Below are positions 9,128-17,190 of a DNA stretch of 64,000 nt, piece after piece. The stretch covers positions 186,001 through 250,000 of the forward strand of contig CAJWLM010000001.1 of assembly GCA_913043025.1 (NCBI GenBank). The letters run 5' to 3'. Both the position numbers and the translations under genes were made by a program. The stretch comes from an uncultured Rhodospirillaceae bacterium. GTDB taxonomy: Bacteria > Pseudomonadota > Alphaproteobacteria > UBA8366. Position 1 is the stretch's first letter. Each line of letters opens with the position of its first letter. Under the pieces are notes generated by a model. That model ran no database searches, was not told the origin of the DNA, and saw only the letters and a list, made by a program, of their open reading frames with translations.

Positions 9128-10444
9128 TCAAATAACCGTATCCAGCCCAAGTTTCTTAGCACACCAAACCCCAGCGGAAAGCAAACGAGCTTCGTTATTG
9201 TGCGGGTCCACCAATTGGATCCCAATTGGCAACCCATTCGGGCCAGAAGTAACCGGCAAATAGAGACATGCTACGCCCAGAAAAGTCCATGCCCTATTAA
9301 AAATTGAACTACCTGTGGATCCTATGCCTTTTGGTGCTTCGCCAGGTGCGCCAGGAGTAAGTAAAATTTCACCGTCTTCAAATATTTCAGACAAATTGCC
9401 TCGTGCGTATTTGAGCAAACCCTCAGCTTCCCCTCGCTCCTCAGGAGTTGTCTCGAAACCGCGTAGCATTAAATTCTGGAATGGTTTGCTTAACAAATCC
9501 TGGTGGTTCATCCACTCTTCCTTAAACTCCCGGCAGGCCTCTACTGCCATGACTATTCTCTGAGCTGCTTGTAAGTTATCATAGGGTGGAATAAAAGTAT
9601 GATCACGAACCTGTGCACCAGCAGAGGAAAAAGTTTTGGCACAATCTTCAATTAGTGTCTGGATATAGTCCTCTGCAGCATCCCATTGGTCTGTTCGATG
9701 AAAAAGCAAATTCGGTGCATTTTCGGTTATCAACTTTTCTGGTTCCAGTCCGGAGAGAGCGCTGGAAAGTATTCCAACATCTGAAATGGTACGGACCATT
9801 AGGCCGACTGTGTCCATAATGGGAGCGAGTGGTTTGACTCCTACTTTATCGTAGGTATTGTAAGCAGGTTTGTAACCTACCGTGCCGCAATAGGCATTAG
9901 GGCGAATTACCGAGCCGCCAGTTTGTGTGCCTAATGCACCTTGCACCATAAAGTCAGCTACTGCAGCAGCAGATCCTTGAGAGGAACCACCGGGGGTGTG
10001 GGCTGTATTAATGGGGTTACGGGTTGGCCCGGGGTAGCTTGAGGCAAACTCTGTAGTTACGGTTTTACCCATAATTATCGCGCCGGCTTGACGCAGTCTG
10101 GCTACACATGCTGCATCGACAGATGGCATGTGGTTTTTGTATATGGGTGAGTTGTATTCGGTGGGCATATCCATGGTATCGATAATATCTTTTATTCCGA
10201 TCGGCACTCCATGCAGCGGTCCATTAGGCTGTGCCTTATCTCGATCCCGTGCTTGGGCCAGCGCAACTTCAGGGTCGAAAAATGCCCATGCTTTCACTGT
10301 ATTCTCTCGCGCCTCAATTTGATCTATGCAGGACTGCACTAGTTCTTCTGAGGAGAGACTTCCTGCTGCAATAGCTGAAGCTGCTTCGCTTAATGATAAC
10401 TTATTAGGAGATTTATCCACTGAAGTACCTTTTCTTTCATTCAT
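9128..10444 (-). CDS. Amidase signature family hydrolase
   Basis: 438-residue amidase-signature enzyme with Lys85 (GIKDIIDT), cis-Ser in GGSSQGSAA (about 154-155) and nucleophile Ser178 (QTGGSV). It is the paralogue most like the amidase at 1126-2412, sharing KTVTTEF and the SIFN-x-WT-x-LGV region. It is first in an operon with the pteridine-reductase-type SDR and the FolB-like gene, with stop and next start touching, so its substrate may be linked to pterin chemistry. That link is inference. Divergent to it, 58 bases away, is a flavoprotein oxidoreductase, so the two may share a control region. Confidence 0.93.
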   Translation of the reverse strand: MNERKGTSVDKSPNKLSLSEAASAIAAGSLSSEELVQSCIDQIEARENTVKAWAFFDPEVALAQARDRDKAQPNGPLHGVPIGIKDIIDTMDMPTEYNSPIYKNHMPSVDAACVARLRQAGAIIMGKTVTTEFASSYPGPTRNPINTAHTPGGSSQGSAAAVADFMVQGALGTQTGGSVIRPNAYCGTVGYKPAYNTYDKVGVKPLAPIMDTVGLMVRTISDVGILSSALSGLEPEKLITENAPNLLFHRTDQWDAAEDYIQTLIEDCAKTFSSAGAQVRDHTFIPPYDNLQAAQRIVMAVEACREFKEEWMNHQDLLSKPFQNLMLRGFETTPEERGEAEGLLKYARGNLSEIFEDGEILLTPGAPGEAPKGIGSTGSSIFNRAWTFLGVACLYLPVTSGPNGLPIGIQLVDPHNNEARLLSAGVWCAKKLGLDTVI

Positions 10445-10502
10445 ACTACATTGAGGTTAATTTGTAGCACGCGATTACAAACTGAAACAGGAGGTAACGA
10501 TC

Positions 10503-11801
10503 ATGGAACGCGACATCTTTTCCTCTGACGTTGCATTCACACCTTACTGGTGGTTGGCTGCTCCAAGGCCCGAGGCCAATATAAACGACCTACCCCTAAC
10601 AACCGATGTTGCTGTTGTCGGGGCTGGCTATGCCGGTTTATCAGCAGCGCTTACGATTGCCCGTGGTGGGCGAAGTGTTGTTGTGTTAGAGGCTGGTCGT
10701 CCAGGCGAGGGAGCAAGTTCTCGTAACGGGGGAGCAATTGGCGCCACGCTGAGACACTCTCTTACAAAATTGATCAAAATGCATGGCTTAGAAACAGCAC
10801 TGAAGTTTTATCGTGAAGCACGCGAAGGGCGGGACTGGCTGAAGAATTTTATTGTACAAGAGAAAATTGACTGTGACCTGCATCCGGCTGGAAGATTTAT
10901 TGGTTGCCACAGAAAAAATGATTACGAGACACTTGGCTATGATCTGGACCTGCAATCAAAACACCTCGGGGTTGAGGGTGAAATGGTTACTGCGGAGGAG
11001 CAACATAAATTTATCGGGTCAACTGCATATTTCGGAGGTCGCTTTTTAGCAGAGGATGGGAACCTTCATCCCGGCAGGCTGCATCAAGGCTTGTTGGATC
11101 TAGTTTGTGCAGAGGGTGTTCCCGTGGTTGCTCGTGCTCCAGTCGAAGAAATAACACGTGAGACGAAGGGCTTTAAACTTGTGTGCAGATCTTCCGCTCT
11201 GCGAGCTCGGCAAATAGTAATCGCCACAAACGGATATACTGGCCGTGAGTCACCTTGGTTGCGTCGTCGTGTGTTACCAATGCAGAGCCAAATAATTGCA
11301 ACAGAGCCTTTAGGCTCAAATATCATGGCTGATTTAGTGCCTGGCAATCGCCAATTAGGAGACACTTGTCGTTTGCATTACTACTATAGGGGATCACCTG
11401 ATCATGACCGTATTTTGTTCGGTGGCAGGGCTGGAGCAGCAGAAATCAGCGACCGGCGTAGAAGCGGGCGAATGCTTTACCGGCGGTTGCTAAGAATATT
11501 TCCATCTCTTGAAGGTACCAAAATTACCCATAGTTGGGGAGGCTTTATTGCCTACACGTTGGACCACATGCTTCATATGGCGCAAGATGAGGACATTTTT
11601 TATGTTGCTGGTTTTTGTGGGTCGGGTGTAGTGAACGCTAATTACTTGGGGCACAAAACCGGCCTCAAGGTTTTGGGGCAAAAAAATGGAAACACCATAT
11701 TTGATAGCGAGCATCCAACACATCCGATTTATTCAGGCAATCCGTGGTTTTTGGCGCCAATGGTAGCACTTAAAAACCTGCAGGATCGTTTCCGAATTTA
11801 G
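10503..11801 (+). CDS. FAD-dependent oxidoreductase, DAO family (amino acid/amine oxidase-like)
   Basis: 432-residue flavoprotein of the D-amino-acid oxidase/glycine oxidase group. The FAD motif GAGYAGLSAAL begins at residue 40 and is followed by the E-A-G-R-P-G-E-GASSRNGG block typical of PuuB-like gamma-glutamylputrescine oxidases. The C-terminus carries the second FAD contact (GFCGSGVVNANYLG). It probably oxidises a secondary or primary amine or amino acid to an imine with O2 or a membrane acceptor. A strong AGGAGG ribosome site precedes the ATG. Transcribed divergently from the amidase operon. Confidence 0.9.
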   Translation: MERDIFSSDVAFTPYWWLAAPRPEANINDLPLTTDVAVVGAGYAGLSAALTIARGGRSVVVLEAGRPGEGASSRNGGAIGATLRHSLTKLIKMHGLETALKFYREAREGRDWLKNFIVQEKIDCDLHPAGRFIGCHRKNDYETLGYDLDLQSKHLGVEGEMVTAEEQHKFIGSTAYFGGRFLAEDGNLHPGRLHQGLLDLVCAEGVPVVARAPVEEITRETKGFKLVCRSSALRARQIVIATNGYTGRESPWLRRRVLPMQSQIIATEPLGSNIMADLVPGNRQLGDTCRLHYYYRGSPDHDRILFGGRAGAAEISDRRRSGRMLYRRLLRIFPSLEGTKITHSWGGFIAYTLDHMLHMAQDEDIFYVAGFCGSGVVNANYLGHKTGLKVLGQKNGNTIFDSEHPTHPIYSGNPWFLAPMVALKNLQDRFRI

Positions 11802-11917
11802 GGACTAGTTAACAGCAACGCCAAGGAGGTTCATTCCCACTTGGAAAAGACAGATTCTAGGTGTTGAGTTTTCCTAAAGCCCCCAAAATAGGGTCCATAT
11901 ATTTCCAAGTATTATAA

Positions 11918-13471
11918 TCAGTTATTCCAATCCTTCAGAGCACTAGCCTCTCTGCCGGAAACGCGACCTCCGACAAAGCACTCGGTCAGATTACCACCTG
12001 CCAAATACAAGAAGCCCCAGATTCCTCCGCACTCGCCCGCTGCGTAAAGACGGGGTATTGGCTCGTTAAAAGCGTTGCAAATCTGATACTTCTCATTGTG
12101 TCGCGGACCTCCTTGAGTATTGGAAACAACTGGCCAAATTTCTCCAAGATAAAATGGAGGGCGCTCGATCTTGAGACGGGTTTTGGGTGGACGGCCAAAT
12201 TTATCCTCCAAGCCGCTATCGGTAGCTGAATTATACTCCTCGATAGTTTTTTTCAAATTTACAGGGTCACAGCCAATAAGATCAGCTAATTCTTCAATTG
12301 TGTTGGCCTTTTTTAGGATCCCGTTTTGTACCTCTTTGAGGTTATCTTCGCTCCACTCATACGGCTCTATTGTGCTGTCATTATATATTGTGGCGCCAAA
12401 ACGATATCGCTCGCGACCATCCTCATCTGCGATCATAAAGCAGGGCACGTACGGGAATTCCATTCTGCCAGTGTCATAAACATCAAGGGCCCGGTGACCC
12501 GTGTCCTGAGTATACGGCTGATATTCATTCATAAAACGATTGCCCCTTTTGTCGGCTAGAATCCATGCCATTGGAATTTCAGCTTCTTTCTTTGTTGGAA
12601 CCCAGTCGGGATGGCGTTTCATACGTATTCCAAAGGGATAATCTGGGTCAGGATGTCGGAAACCATAAGTGCCGTGGTAATGCCACATGTGCCATAGATC
12701 TGCCCCCACATCAGTTGCCATCTTTATTCCATCGCCGGTATTTCCTTGATGGGCGGCAGAGAGAACCGGATTCATCTGCCAATACTGGCGTTGCATATCC
12801 GGTGCCGCCTCTAGTCCGCCACAGGCAAGAATGACACCTTTGTTACATTTGATAGCTTTGCGGCCATCTGGCCCATCAATCCAAAGGCCTCTTACTTCAT
12901 TGGTGTTTTGAGTAATTAATCTTAGAGCTGGTGTGTTCAGACGAACTTCAATGCCACGCGAATTGACATTGTCATGAACAACTTTGAACAGTTTAGTTCC
13001 ATTACGATGGGATCGGGCATGTGGATACACTTTTAAGACGTCAACGCCTGGAATGTCTTCTACTTCAACAAACCTCATTTGATCAAACCCTGTAAACGGG
13101 TAGTTTGCTCCTCGTCCTTCGATAGTTATGGTGCTTGCATTATTTACTTTGCAGAGTTCTTCTAGGTAGTCATCCAGCAGCATCATTTCATCTACGAATG
13201 CTTCAATAATATTTCGTGACGTCGTGCCGTCATTCGTTTCGTATAAATGTTCAACGACTGGATCTCGTTCTAAAGCTAGCCTCACTCCACCACCAGCACA
13301 AATCGAAATGCCGCCCGGCATTGGCATTTTTTCAATCAGAAGTGTTTTTGCACCCCCATCACACGCGGCAATGGCGGCGGCGCCGCCCGCGTAGCCAAAG
13401 CCAACCACCACTACGTCGTATTCCTCATCAAAACTATCCACATGCTGTGGCGGAATGTAAGTTGATGTCAT
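11918..13471 (-). CDS. FAD-binding dehydrogenase, fumarate reductase/ketosteroid dehydrogenase-like
   Basis: 517-residue flavoprotein of the FAD_binding_2 family (fumarate reductase flavoprotein subunit, 3-ketosteroid dehydrogenase, TcuA). The dinucleotide motif GFGYAGGAAAIAA is near residue 24, followed by EKMPMPGG and an AGGG loop; the C-terminal YAAGECGGIWG and GGNLTECFVGGR segments bind FAD. It should introduce or remove a double bond in a carboxylic acid or cyclic ketone. No signal peptide is seen. It stands alone, convergent with the DAO-type gene. The specific substrate is unknown. Confidence 0.88.
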   Translation of the reverse strand: MTSTYIPPQHVDSFDEEYDVVVVGFGYAGGAAAIAACDGGAKTLLIEKMPMPGGISICAGGGVRLALERDPVVEHLYETNDGTTSRNIIEAFVDEMMLLDDYLEELCKVNNASTITIEGRGANYPFTGFDQMRFVEVEDIPGVDVLKVYPHARSHRNGTKLFKVVHDNVNSRGIEVRLNTPALRLITQNTNEVRGLWIDGPDGRKAIKCNKGVILACGGLEAAPDMQRQYWQMNPVLSAAHQGNTGDGIKMATDVGADLWHMWHYHGTYGFRHPDPDYPFGIRMKRHPDWVPTKKEAEIPMAWILADKRGNRFMNEYQPYTQDTGHRALDVYDTGRMEFPYVPCFMIADEDGRERYRFGATIYNDSTIEPYEWSEDNLKEVQNGILKKANTIEELADLIGCDPVNLKKTIEEYNSATDSGLEDKFGRPPKTRLKIERPPFYLGEIWPVVSNTQGGPRHNEKYQICNAFNEPIPRLYAAGECGGIWGFLYLAGGNLTECFVGGRVSGREASALKDWNN

Positions 13472-13541
13472 TGTCGGCCCTCCTAAAAGGTGAAAGTACG
13501 TGTTGTTGTGTCGTCGGGTTTATTTATCCATATTGTTTATT

Positions 13542-13558
13542 TGTCCAATAGTAGGACA
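13542..13558. promoter_or_regulatory. Possible operator: short perfect inverted repeat
   Basis: TGTCC and GGACA arms separated by 7 bases form a 17-base palindrome about 70 bases upstream of the flavoprotein start at 13471. Its size and place suit a dimeric repressor site over the promoter of that gene. No regulator gene lies adjacent, so this is only a positional suggestion. Confidence 0.3.
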
Positions 13559-13818
13559 GAGTGTCTGTACAGTGCATATCAATATTTTTCAATTATACGG
13601 TTTTGCGGTTCCTAAATTACTACCCCTCGATGAAAATACACGCCTTATTTAACCCCGAAACTATCATCTTAAATGGTTCAATCTAATGATATTCAGGTGT
13701 TTGCGACATCGCACAGGGTATTAAATATTTTCTAGTACACGAAAGCTAATTTCCCACAGATGCTTGCCTTGGCGGCATTCACATTACATACTGCTCTCAA
13801 GTAAGGAGGGCAATAATT

Positions 13819-14619
13819 ATGACAGAACCGCTATACGTTTATTGGCAGCCAGGATGAACTAGTTGCCTGAGACTTAAAGAGTTTCTTACGGCCCGTGGGG
13901 TTGTTTACGAATCGGTAAATGTTCATGGAAATCCAGAAGGGATGGCCATGCTCCAACGCATTGGAATTAAACGTATTCCTGCCATTTCTCGCGGAATGAA
14001 TTATGTTATGGGGCAAAAGTTAAAGGACGTTTGTGACTTTGTCGGAATTCCTCTTGGCGACATTAAAGAGTTTAGTGTAGATGAGCTGGCAGCCAAGATG
14101 GATATCATTCTTTTTGCAGCGATATCTTACATGAAAGAGATGCAGGATGAAGACCTCGAGCCTAAGCTCCCTAATCGGGACCGTAAAATTAGGCAACTTT
14201 GCTACCATGTTTACCGCATAGTTGAAGCATTCTGTGAGCTTATGGATGGAGAAGCGGAGGAATATCACACGACCATCGCAGACATACCTCATCCGAAAGA
14301 TATAATAAGCGGTACTGATCTTGCAAATTATGGTCTCGCCGTGCTGAAGCGTTTTCAAGGCTGGCATTCGTCTTATGCAGGAGACGGCACCGAGCCTGCT
14401 AATGCTTATTGGGGTGATGTTACATTGAGGGAACTTCTTGAACGGGTAACGTGGCACCCTGGACAACACGTACGGCAGATTAAGATGTATCTAGAGAACA
14501 GAGGTCACCCGCCCTCAAAGCCAATTGACGAGAGTGTATTCATAGGGTTGCCAATGCCGAAAAAAATTTGGGATGATGAACCGATGGATGAGAATAATGA
14601 AACCATGCAAGCAGTATAG
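13819..14619 (+). CDS. Glutaredoxin-DinB fusion with in-frame TGA at the active-site Cys (candidate selenoprotein)
   Basis: Read through one TGA (13855-13857), this is a 266-residue protein. Residues 1-80 form a glutaredoxin domain: strand YVYWQPG, then the redox motif U13-T-S-C16 where TGA replaces the first Cys, then LRLKEFL and the cis-Pro loop KRIPAI (Pro54). Residues from about 90 onward form a DinB-like helical bundle with the metal-binding His set H130, H213 and H217 (HPGQHVRQ). DinB proteins include thiol-dependent S-transferases, so a redox or thiol-transfer role is likely. A strong TAAGGAGG site lies 9 bases before ATG 13819, and the frame is uninterrupted on both sides of the TGA. 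Without recoding, only an internal ATG at 13942 would give the rest, lacking the redox motif. Selenocysteine fits best; a nonsense mutation is the alternative. Confidence 0.8.
13869..13885 (+). promoter_or_regulatory. Candidate bacterial SECIS-like hairpin after the in-frame TGA
   Basis: Seven-base arms GAGACTT and GAGTTTC pair with two G-U wobbles around an AAA loop. The hairpin starts 11 bases after the TGA and its loop begins about 18 bases after it, which is within the usual distance for bacterial SECIS elements. A short outer GCC/GGC pairing (13865-13867 with 13890-13892) may extend it. The loop lacks the G expected near its 5' side, so support is only moderate. Confidence 0.4.
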
Positions 14620-14764
14620 TAAGAAGCCTCAAAGTAATGACTTCGCGAAGATTTTGAGTTTTATTCCGATTTTGAATTTGATCCCAGAGTATCAAAATAA
14701 GTTTTTTATCTAAATCAGAAACTGAGGCAGTAAGTCTGTTTAGATCGTTCATAGGAGTTTTTTT

Positions 14765-16189
14765 ATGAGTAACGTTGTAACACCTTCTGAATTCCAGCAG
14801 TCTAAAACTGAAAAAACTCTAACAGTTTCTCAACAGGTAGCAGAGTTTGTTGAAGGTTTTTCTTTAAGAGACGTACCAAAAGAAATCATCAAGTTGGCAA
14901 AACTTCATGTTTTGGATAGTTTTGGAATTGCGCTTGCGTCATCCACAAAAGATTACGGTCATAAGGCAGCAAGCGCGGGGTTAGACCTTGGTGGAGAAGG
15001 AGACTTCCCTGTGGTTGGGCTTGCACATCGCTTGCCGCTTCGTGATGCAGTAATGGTAAACGGAGTATTAGTGCATGGGCTTGATTTTGATGACACTCAT
15101 ACAACCGGTGTCATTCATATTTCAGGAAGTACTGTGCCCACTGCATTTATTTCAGCGATGGCAAATGCAAAAACTGGCTACGAGGCATTAGAAGCTTATT
15201 TAATAGGTGTTGAGACCGGATCGCGTCTCGCAAAGGCGGCTGCTGGAGGTATCCACGCAAATGGTTTTCACACTACTGGAATAATAGGTGCGTATGGCTG
15301 TGCGATGGTTGCTGGCAAACTTTGCGATCTTACCGTTAATCAATTAACTCAAGCTCAGGGTCTTGTGGCGAGTTTCGGTGGCGCTACTCGTGCCTACCAT
15401 GCGAATGGTGCTTGGGCAAAGCGTATGCATACTGGGATTGCGGCCGTTAACGGTATAAATGCTGCAATGTGGGCTCGCCACGGTTTCACTGGGCCGGAAA
15501 CAATATATGAATATGAGCAAGGTCTTTACGGATGCTACGCTCATGGACAGGAGATTGACTTAGATGTTGTGACTAAGGGGTTTGGCAATGAATGGGAGAT
15601 ATCAAATGTTGCTTACAAACCTTATCCGGCATGCCATTGGTTACACGCTTTTATAGAAACTGGTATAAAGCTTCGGGAAGAGTACAAGTTAAAGCCTGAC
15701 CAAATTGAATCAATAATCGTATTAGCACACCCTAATCAAACCGCAGTTTGTATTCCTGAAGAGTCTAAGCGTCGACCACAAAGCCCTTATCAGGCACAAT
15801 TTAGTGTGCATTTTGCTACGGCCGCCGCGATCTGTCGGGGCCAATTTACGTTGGCCGAAATAGAGCCAGATGCTTACGGTGATCCCGACATACTAGGTCT
15901 TTGTGAGAAGATTCATTACGACACAACGACTGAGACCCTATATCCAGATTATTTCTCAGGTACAGTCGTCGTCCGAACAAAAGATGGGCGCGAGCTGAAA
16001 CATGCGCAGGAGTACAATCTTGGTACGGACCAACACCCTATAAGCGAAGAACAGGTGCTCGATAAATTCATGAATAATGCGACTATTGCGGTCTCAACCC
16101 GTCGCGCTGAGGAAATTCGTTCCATGATTTTAAGCATTGAAGATCAGGCTGATCTTGATGAATTTGATTCATTAATCAGTTTGTCATAA
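14765..16189 (+). CDS. MmgE/PrpD family protein (2-methylcitrate dehydratase-like)
   Basis: 474-residue MmgE/PrpD protein, the normal length for the family, which includes 2-methylcitrate dehydratase and cis-aconitate decarboxylase. Typical segments are VLDSFGIALAS, NG-x-LVHGLDFDDTH (the conserved D-D-T-H substrate loop), GVETGSRLAKAA, GFHTTGIIGAYG, and KPYPACHWLHAFIE. It should eliminate water from, or decarboxylate, a tricarboxylate-like substrate. ATAGGAG lies 8 bases before the ATG. It lies in a region with a TcuA-like flavoprotein, a 2-hydroxyacid dehydrogenase and acyl-CoA genes. True substrate unknown. Confidence 0.92.
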   Translation: MSNVVTPSEFQQSKTEKTLTVSQQVAEFVEGFSLRDVPKEIIKLAKLHVLDSFGIALASSTKDYGHKAASAGLDLGGEGDFPVVGLAHRLPLRDAVMVNGVLVHGLDFDDTHTTGVIHISGSTVPTAFISAMANAKTGYEALEAYLIGVETGSRLAKAAAGGIHANGFHTTGIIGAYGCAMVAGKLCDLTVNQLTQAQGLVASFGGATRAYHANGAWAKRMHTGIAAVNGINAAMWARHGFTGPETIYEYEQGLYGCYAHGQEIDLDVVTKGFGNEWEISNVAYKPYPACHWLHAFIETGIKLREEYKLKPDQIESIIVLAHPNQTAVCIPEESKRRPQSPYQAQFSVHFATAAAICRGQFTLAEIEPDAYGDPDILGLCEKIHYDTTTETLYPDYFSGTVVVRTKDGRELKHAQEYNLGTDQHPISEEQVLDKFMNNATIAVSTRRAEEIRSMILSIEDQADLDEFDSLISLS

Positions 16190-16200
16190 TAAAACTTCAG

Positions 16201-16638
16201 TTAGCGCCTGAAAACTCCAGGGCTTTCTTTTGTGTCTGGACTTAGAATCTTATAGGTGCATTGGCCGGTAGCGATCAGTTTTTGTGATTCTTTCTCCAGA
16301 ATATCTACTTTTGTAAATTGTAGTTTTTCGGTGTTTTGGGTGCGTTTTCCTATGGCAATGATCGTGTCAACTTCACTATTGTCAATAAAGCTAATATTTA
16401 GATTGATCGTTACCGAACGTCCGGGACCATTGGGAGACCAGTCACCACCAAGAAAGCCTGCAATATCAATGAGTGATGATATAATTCCATCGTGAATAAA
16501 ATTTTCGTTATCACGGTGCTCTGGCTTCACTTTAAGTTCCATCAAAACATGGCCATCACGCCACTCAACCACTTTGTAGTCTAGTACTTCGTGAAAAGTA
16601 CCCCTGATGTCTTCGCGCTCATATACAGATTCCAACAT
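16201..16638 (-). CDS. PaaI-like hotdog thioesterase family protein
   Basis: 145-residue single hotdog-fold protein. The helix signature reads FIHDGIISSLIDIAG: His49, then Asp50 in place of the first Gly of the usual HGG, while the catalytic-type Asp58 is kept. The family hydrolyses acyl-CoA thioesters. It follows a paralogue on the same strand by 17 bases. The two share the RTINLNI/SVTINLNI strand and the GGDW/AGNW block, so they are a duplicated pair that may form a heteromer. Confidence 0.82.
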   Translation of the reverse strand: MLESVYEREDIRGTFHEVLDYKVVEWRDGHVLMELKVKPEHRDNENFIHDGIISSLIDIAGFLGGDWSPNGPGRSVTINLNISFIDNSEVDTIIAIGKRTQNTEKLQFTKVDILEKESQKLIATGQCTYKILSPDTKESPGVFRR

Positions 16639-16655
16639 TCTTATGATGTCTTCCT

Positions 16656-17087
16656 TTATTGATTAGCATGAGGACGTGTTACCTCTGAGCGTAAAAGCTT
16701 GAATACACCTTGGCCACTGGCAATCACCATGCCAGTATCCGGAACAAAAATTTCTACATCAGAAAATAATGTGCCTTTTGTTGCATGGGCGCGGCGGCCA
16801 CGGACATGTACCAAATCGGCGCTTGTTCCTGAAATGAAATTTATATTGAGGTTGATTGTTCTTGTTTTGCGTTCTCCGCTGGAAGTCCAGTTTCCTGCCA
16901 TTTTGCCAGCGACGTTTACAAGAGATGCGATTACGCCGCCATGTATAGACCTACCCCTATTTCGGTGCTTTTTCTGTATGGGAATTGCCAATAGTGAGCA
17001 TCCATCAATCCACTCCAGCACTTCGTAGCCAAGAACTTGATTGTAATTTGCAACGATTTTATTTCGATTTTTATTTGTTTTAGTCAT
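16656..17087 (-). CDS. PaaI-like hotdog thioesterase family protein, paralogue
   Basis: 143-residue hotdog protein. It keeps the HGG (SIHGGVIASLVNVAG) but has Asn where PaaI thioesterases have the catalytic Asp, the reverse of the change in its downstream partner. Start taken at ATG 17087; the frame also allows GTG 17099. The next gene on the other side, a 2-hydroxyacid dehydrogenase, is divergent. The pattern suggests that one of the two paralogues supplies each half of an active site or that this one only binds acyl-CoA. Confidence 0.82.
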   Translation of the reverse strand: MTKTNKNRNKIVANYNQVLGYEVLEWIDGCSLLAIPIQKKHRNRGRSIHGGVIASLVNVAGKMAGNWTSSGERKTRTINLNINFISGTSADLVHVRGRRAHATKGTLFSDVEIFVPDTGMVIASGQGVFKLLRSEVTRPHANQ

Positions 17088-17190
17088 AGTACCAATCACA
17101 TCGCGTGAATTTGCGATTGCGTCAAGTCAATCTCTAGACATATTTAACTTTGCGCAGTAACAAATGTCATCGAAAGCAAGAGAGGGTTCC

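Noticed and set aside
13942-14619. Annotating only the 225-residue part downstream of the TGA as the gene
   Set aside because: The internal ATG has no better ribosome site, and this would drop the glutaredoxin redox motif and the strong start at 13819. The frame before the TGA is clearly coding.
13819-14619. Frameshift or altered genetic code to explain the TGA
   Set aside because: The same frame continues on both sides, so no frameshift is needed, and TGA stops other genes in the window, so it is not read as Trp.
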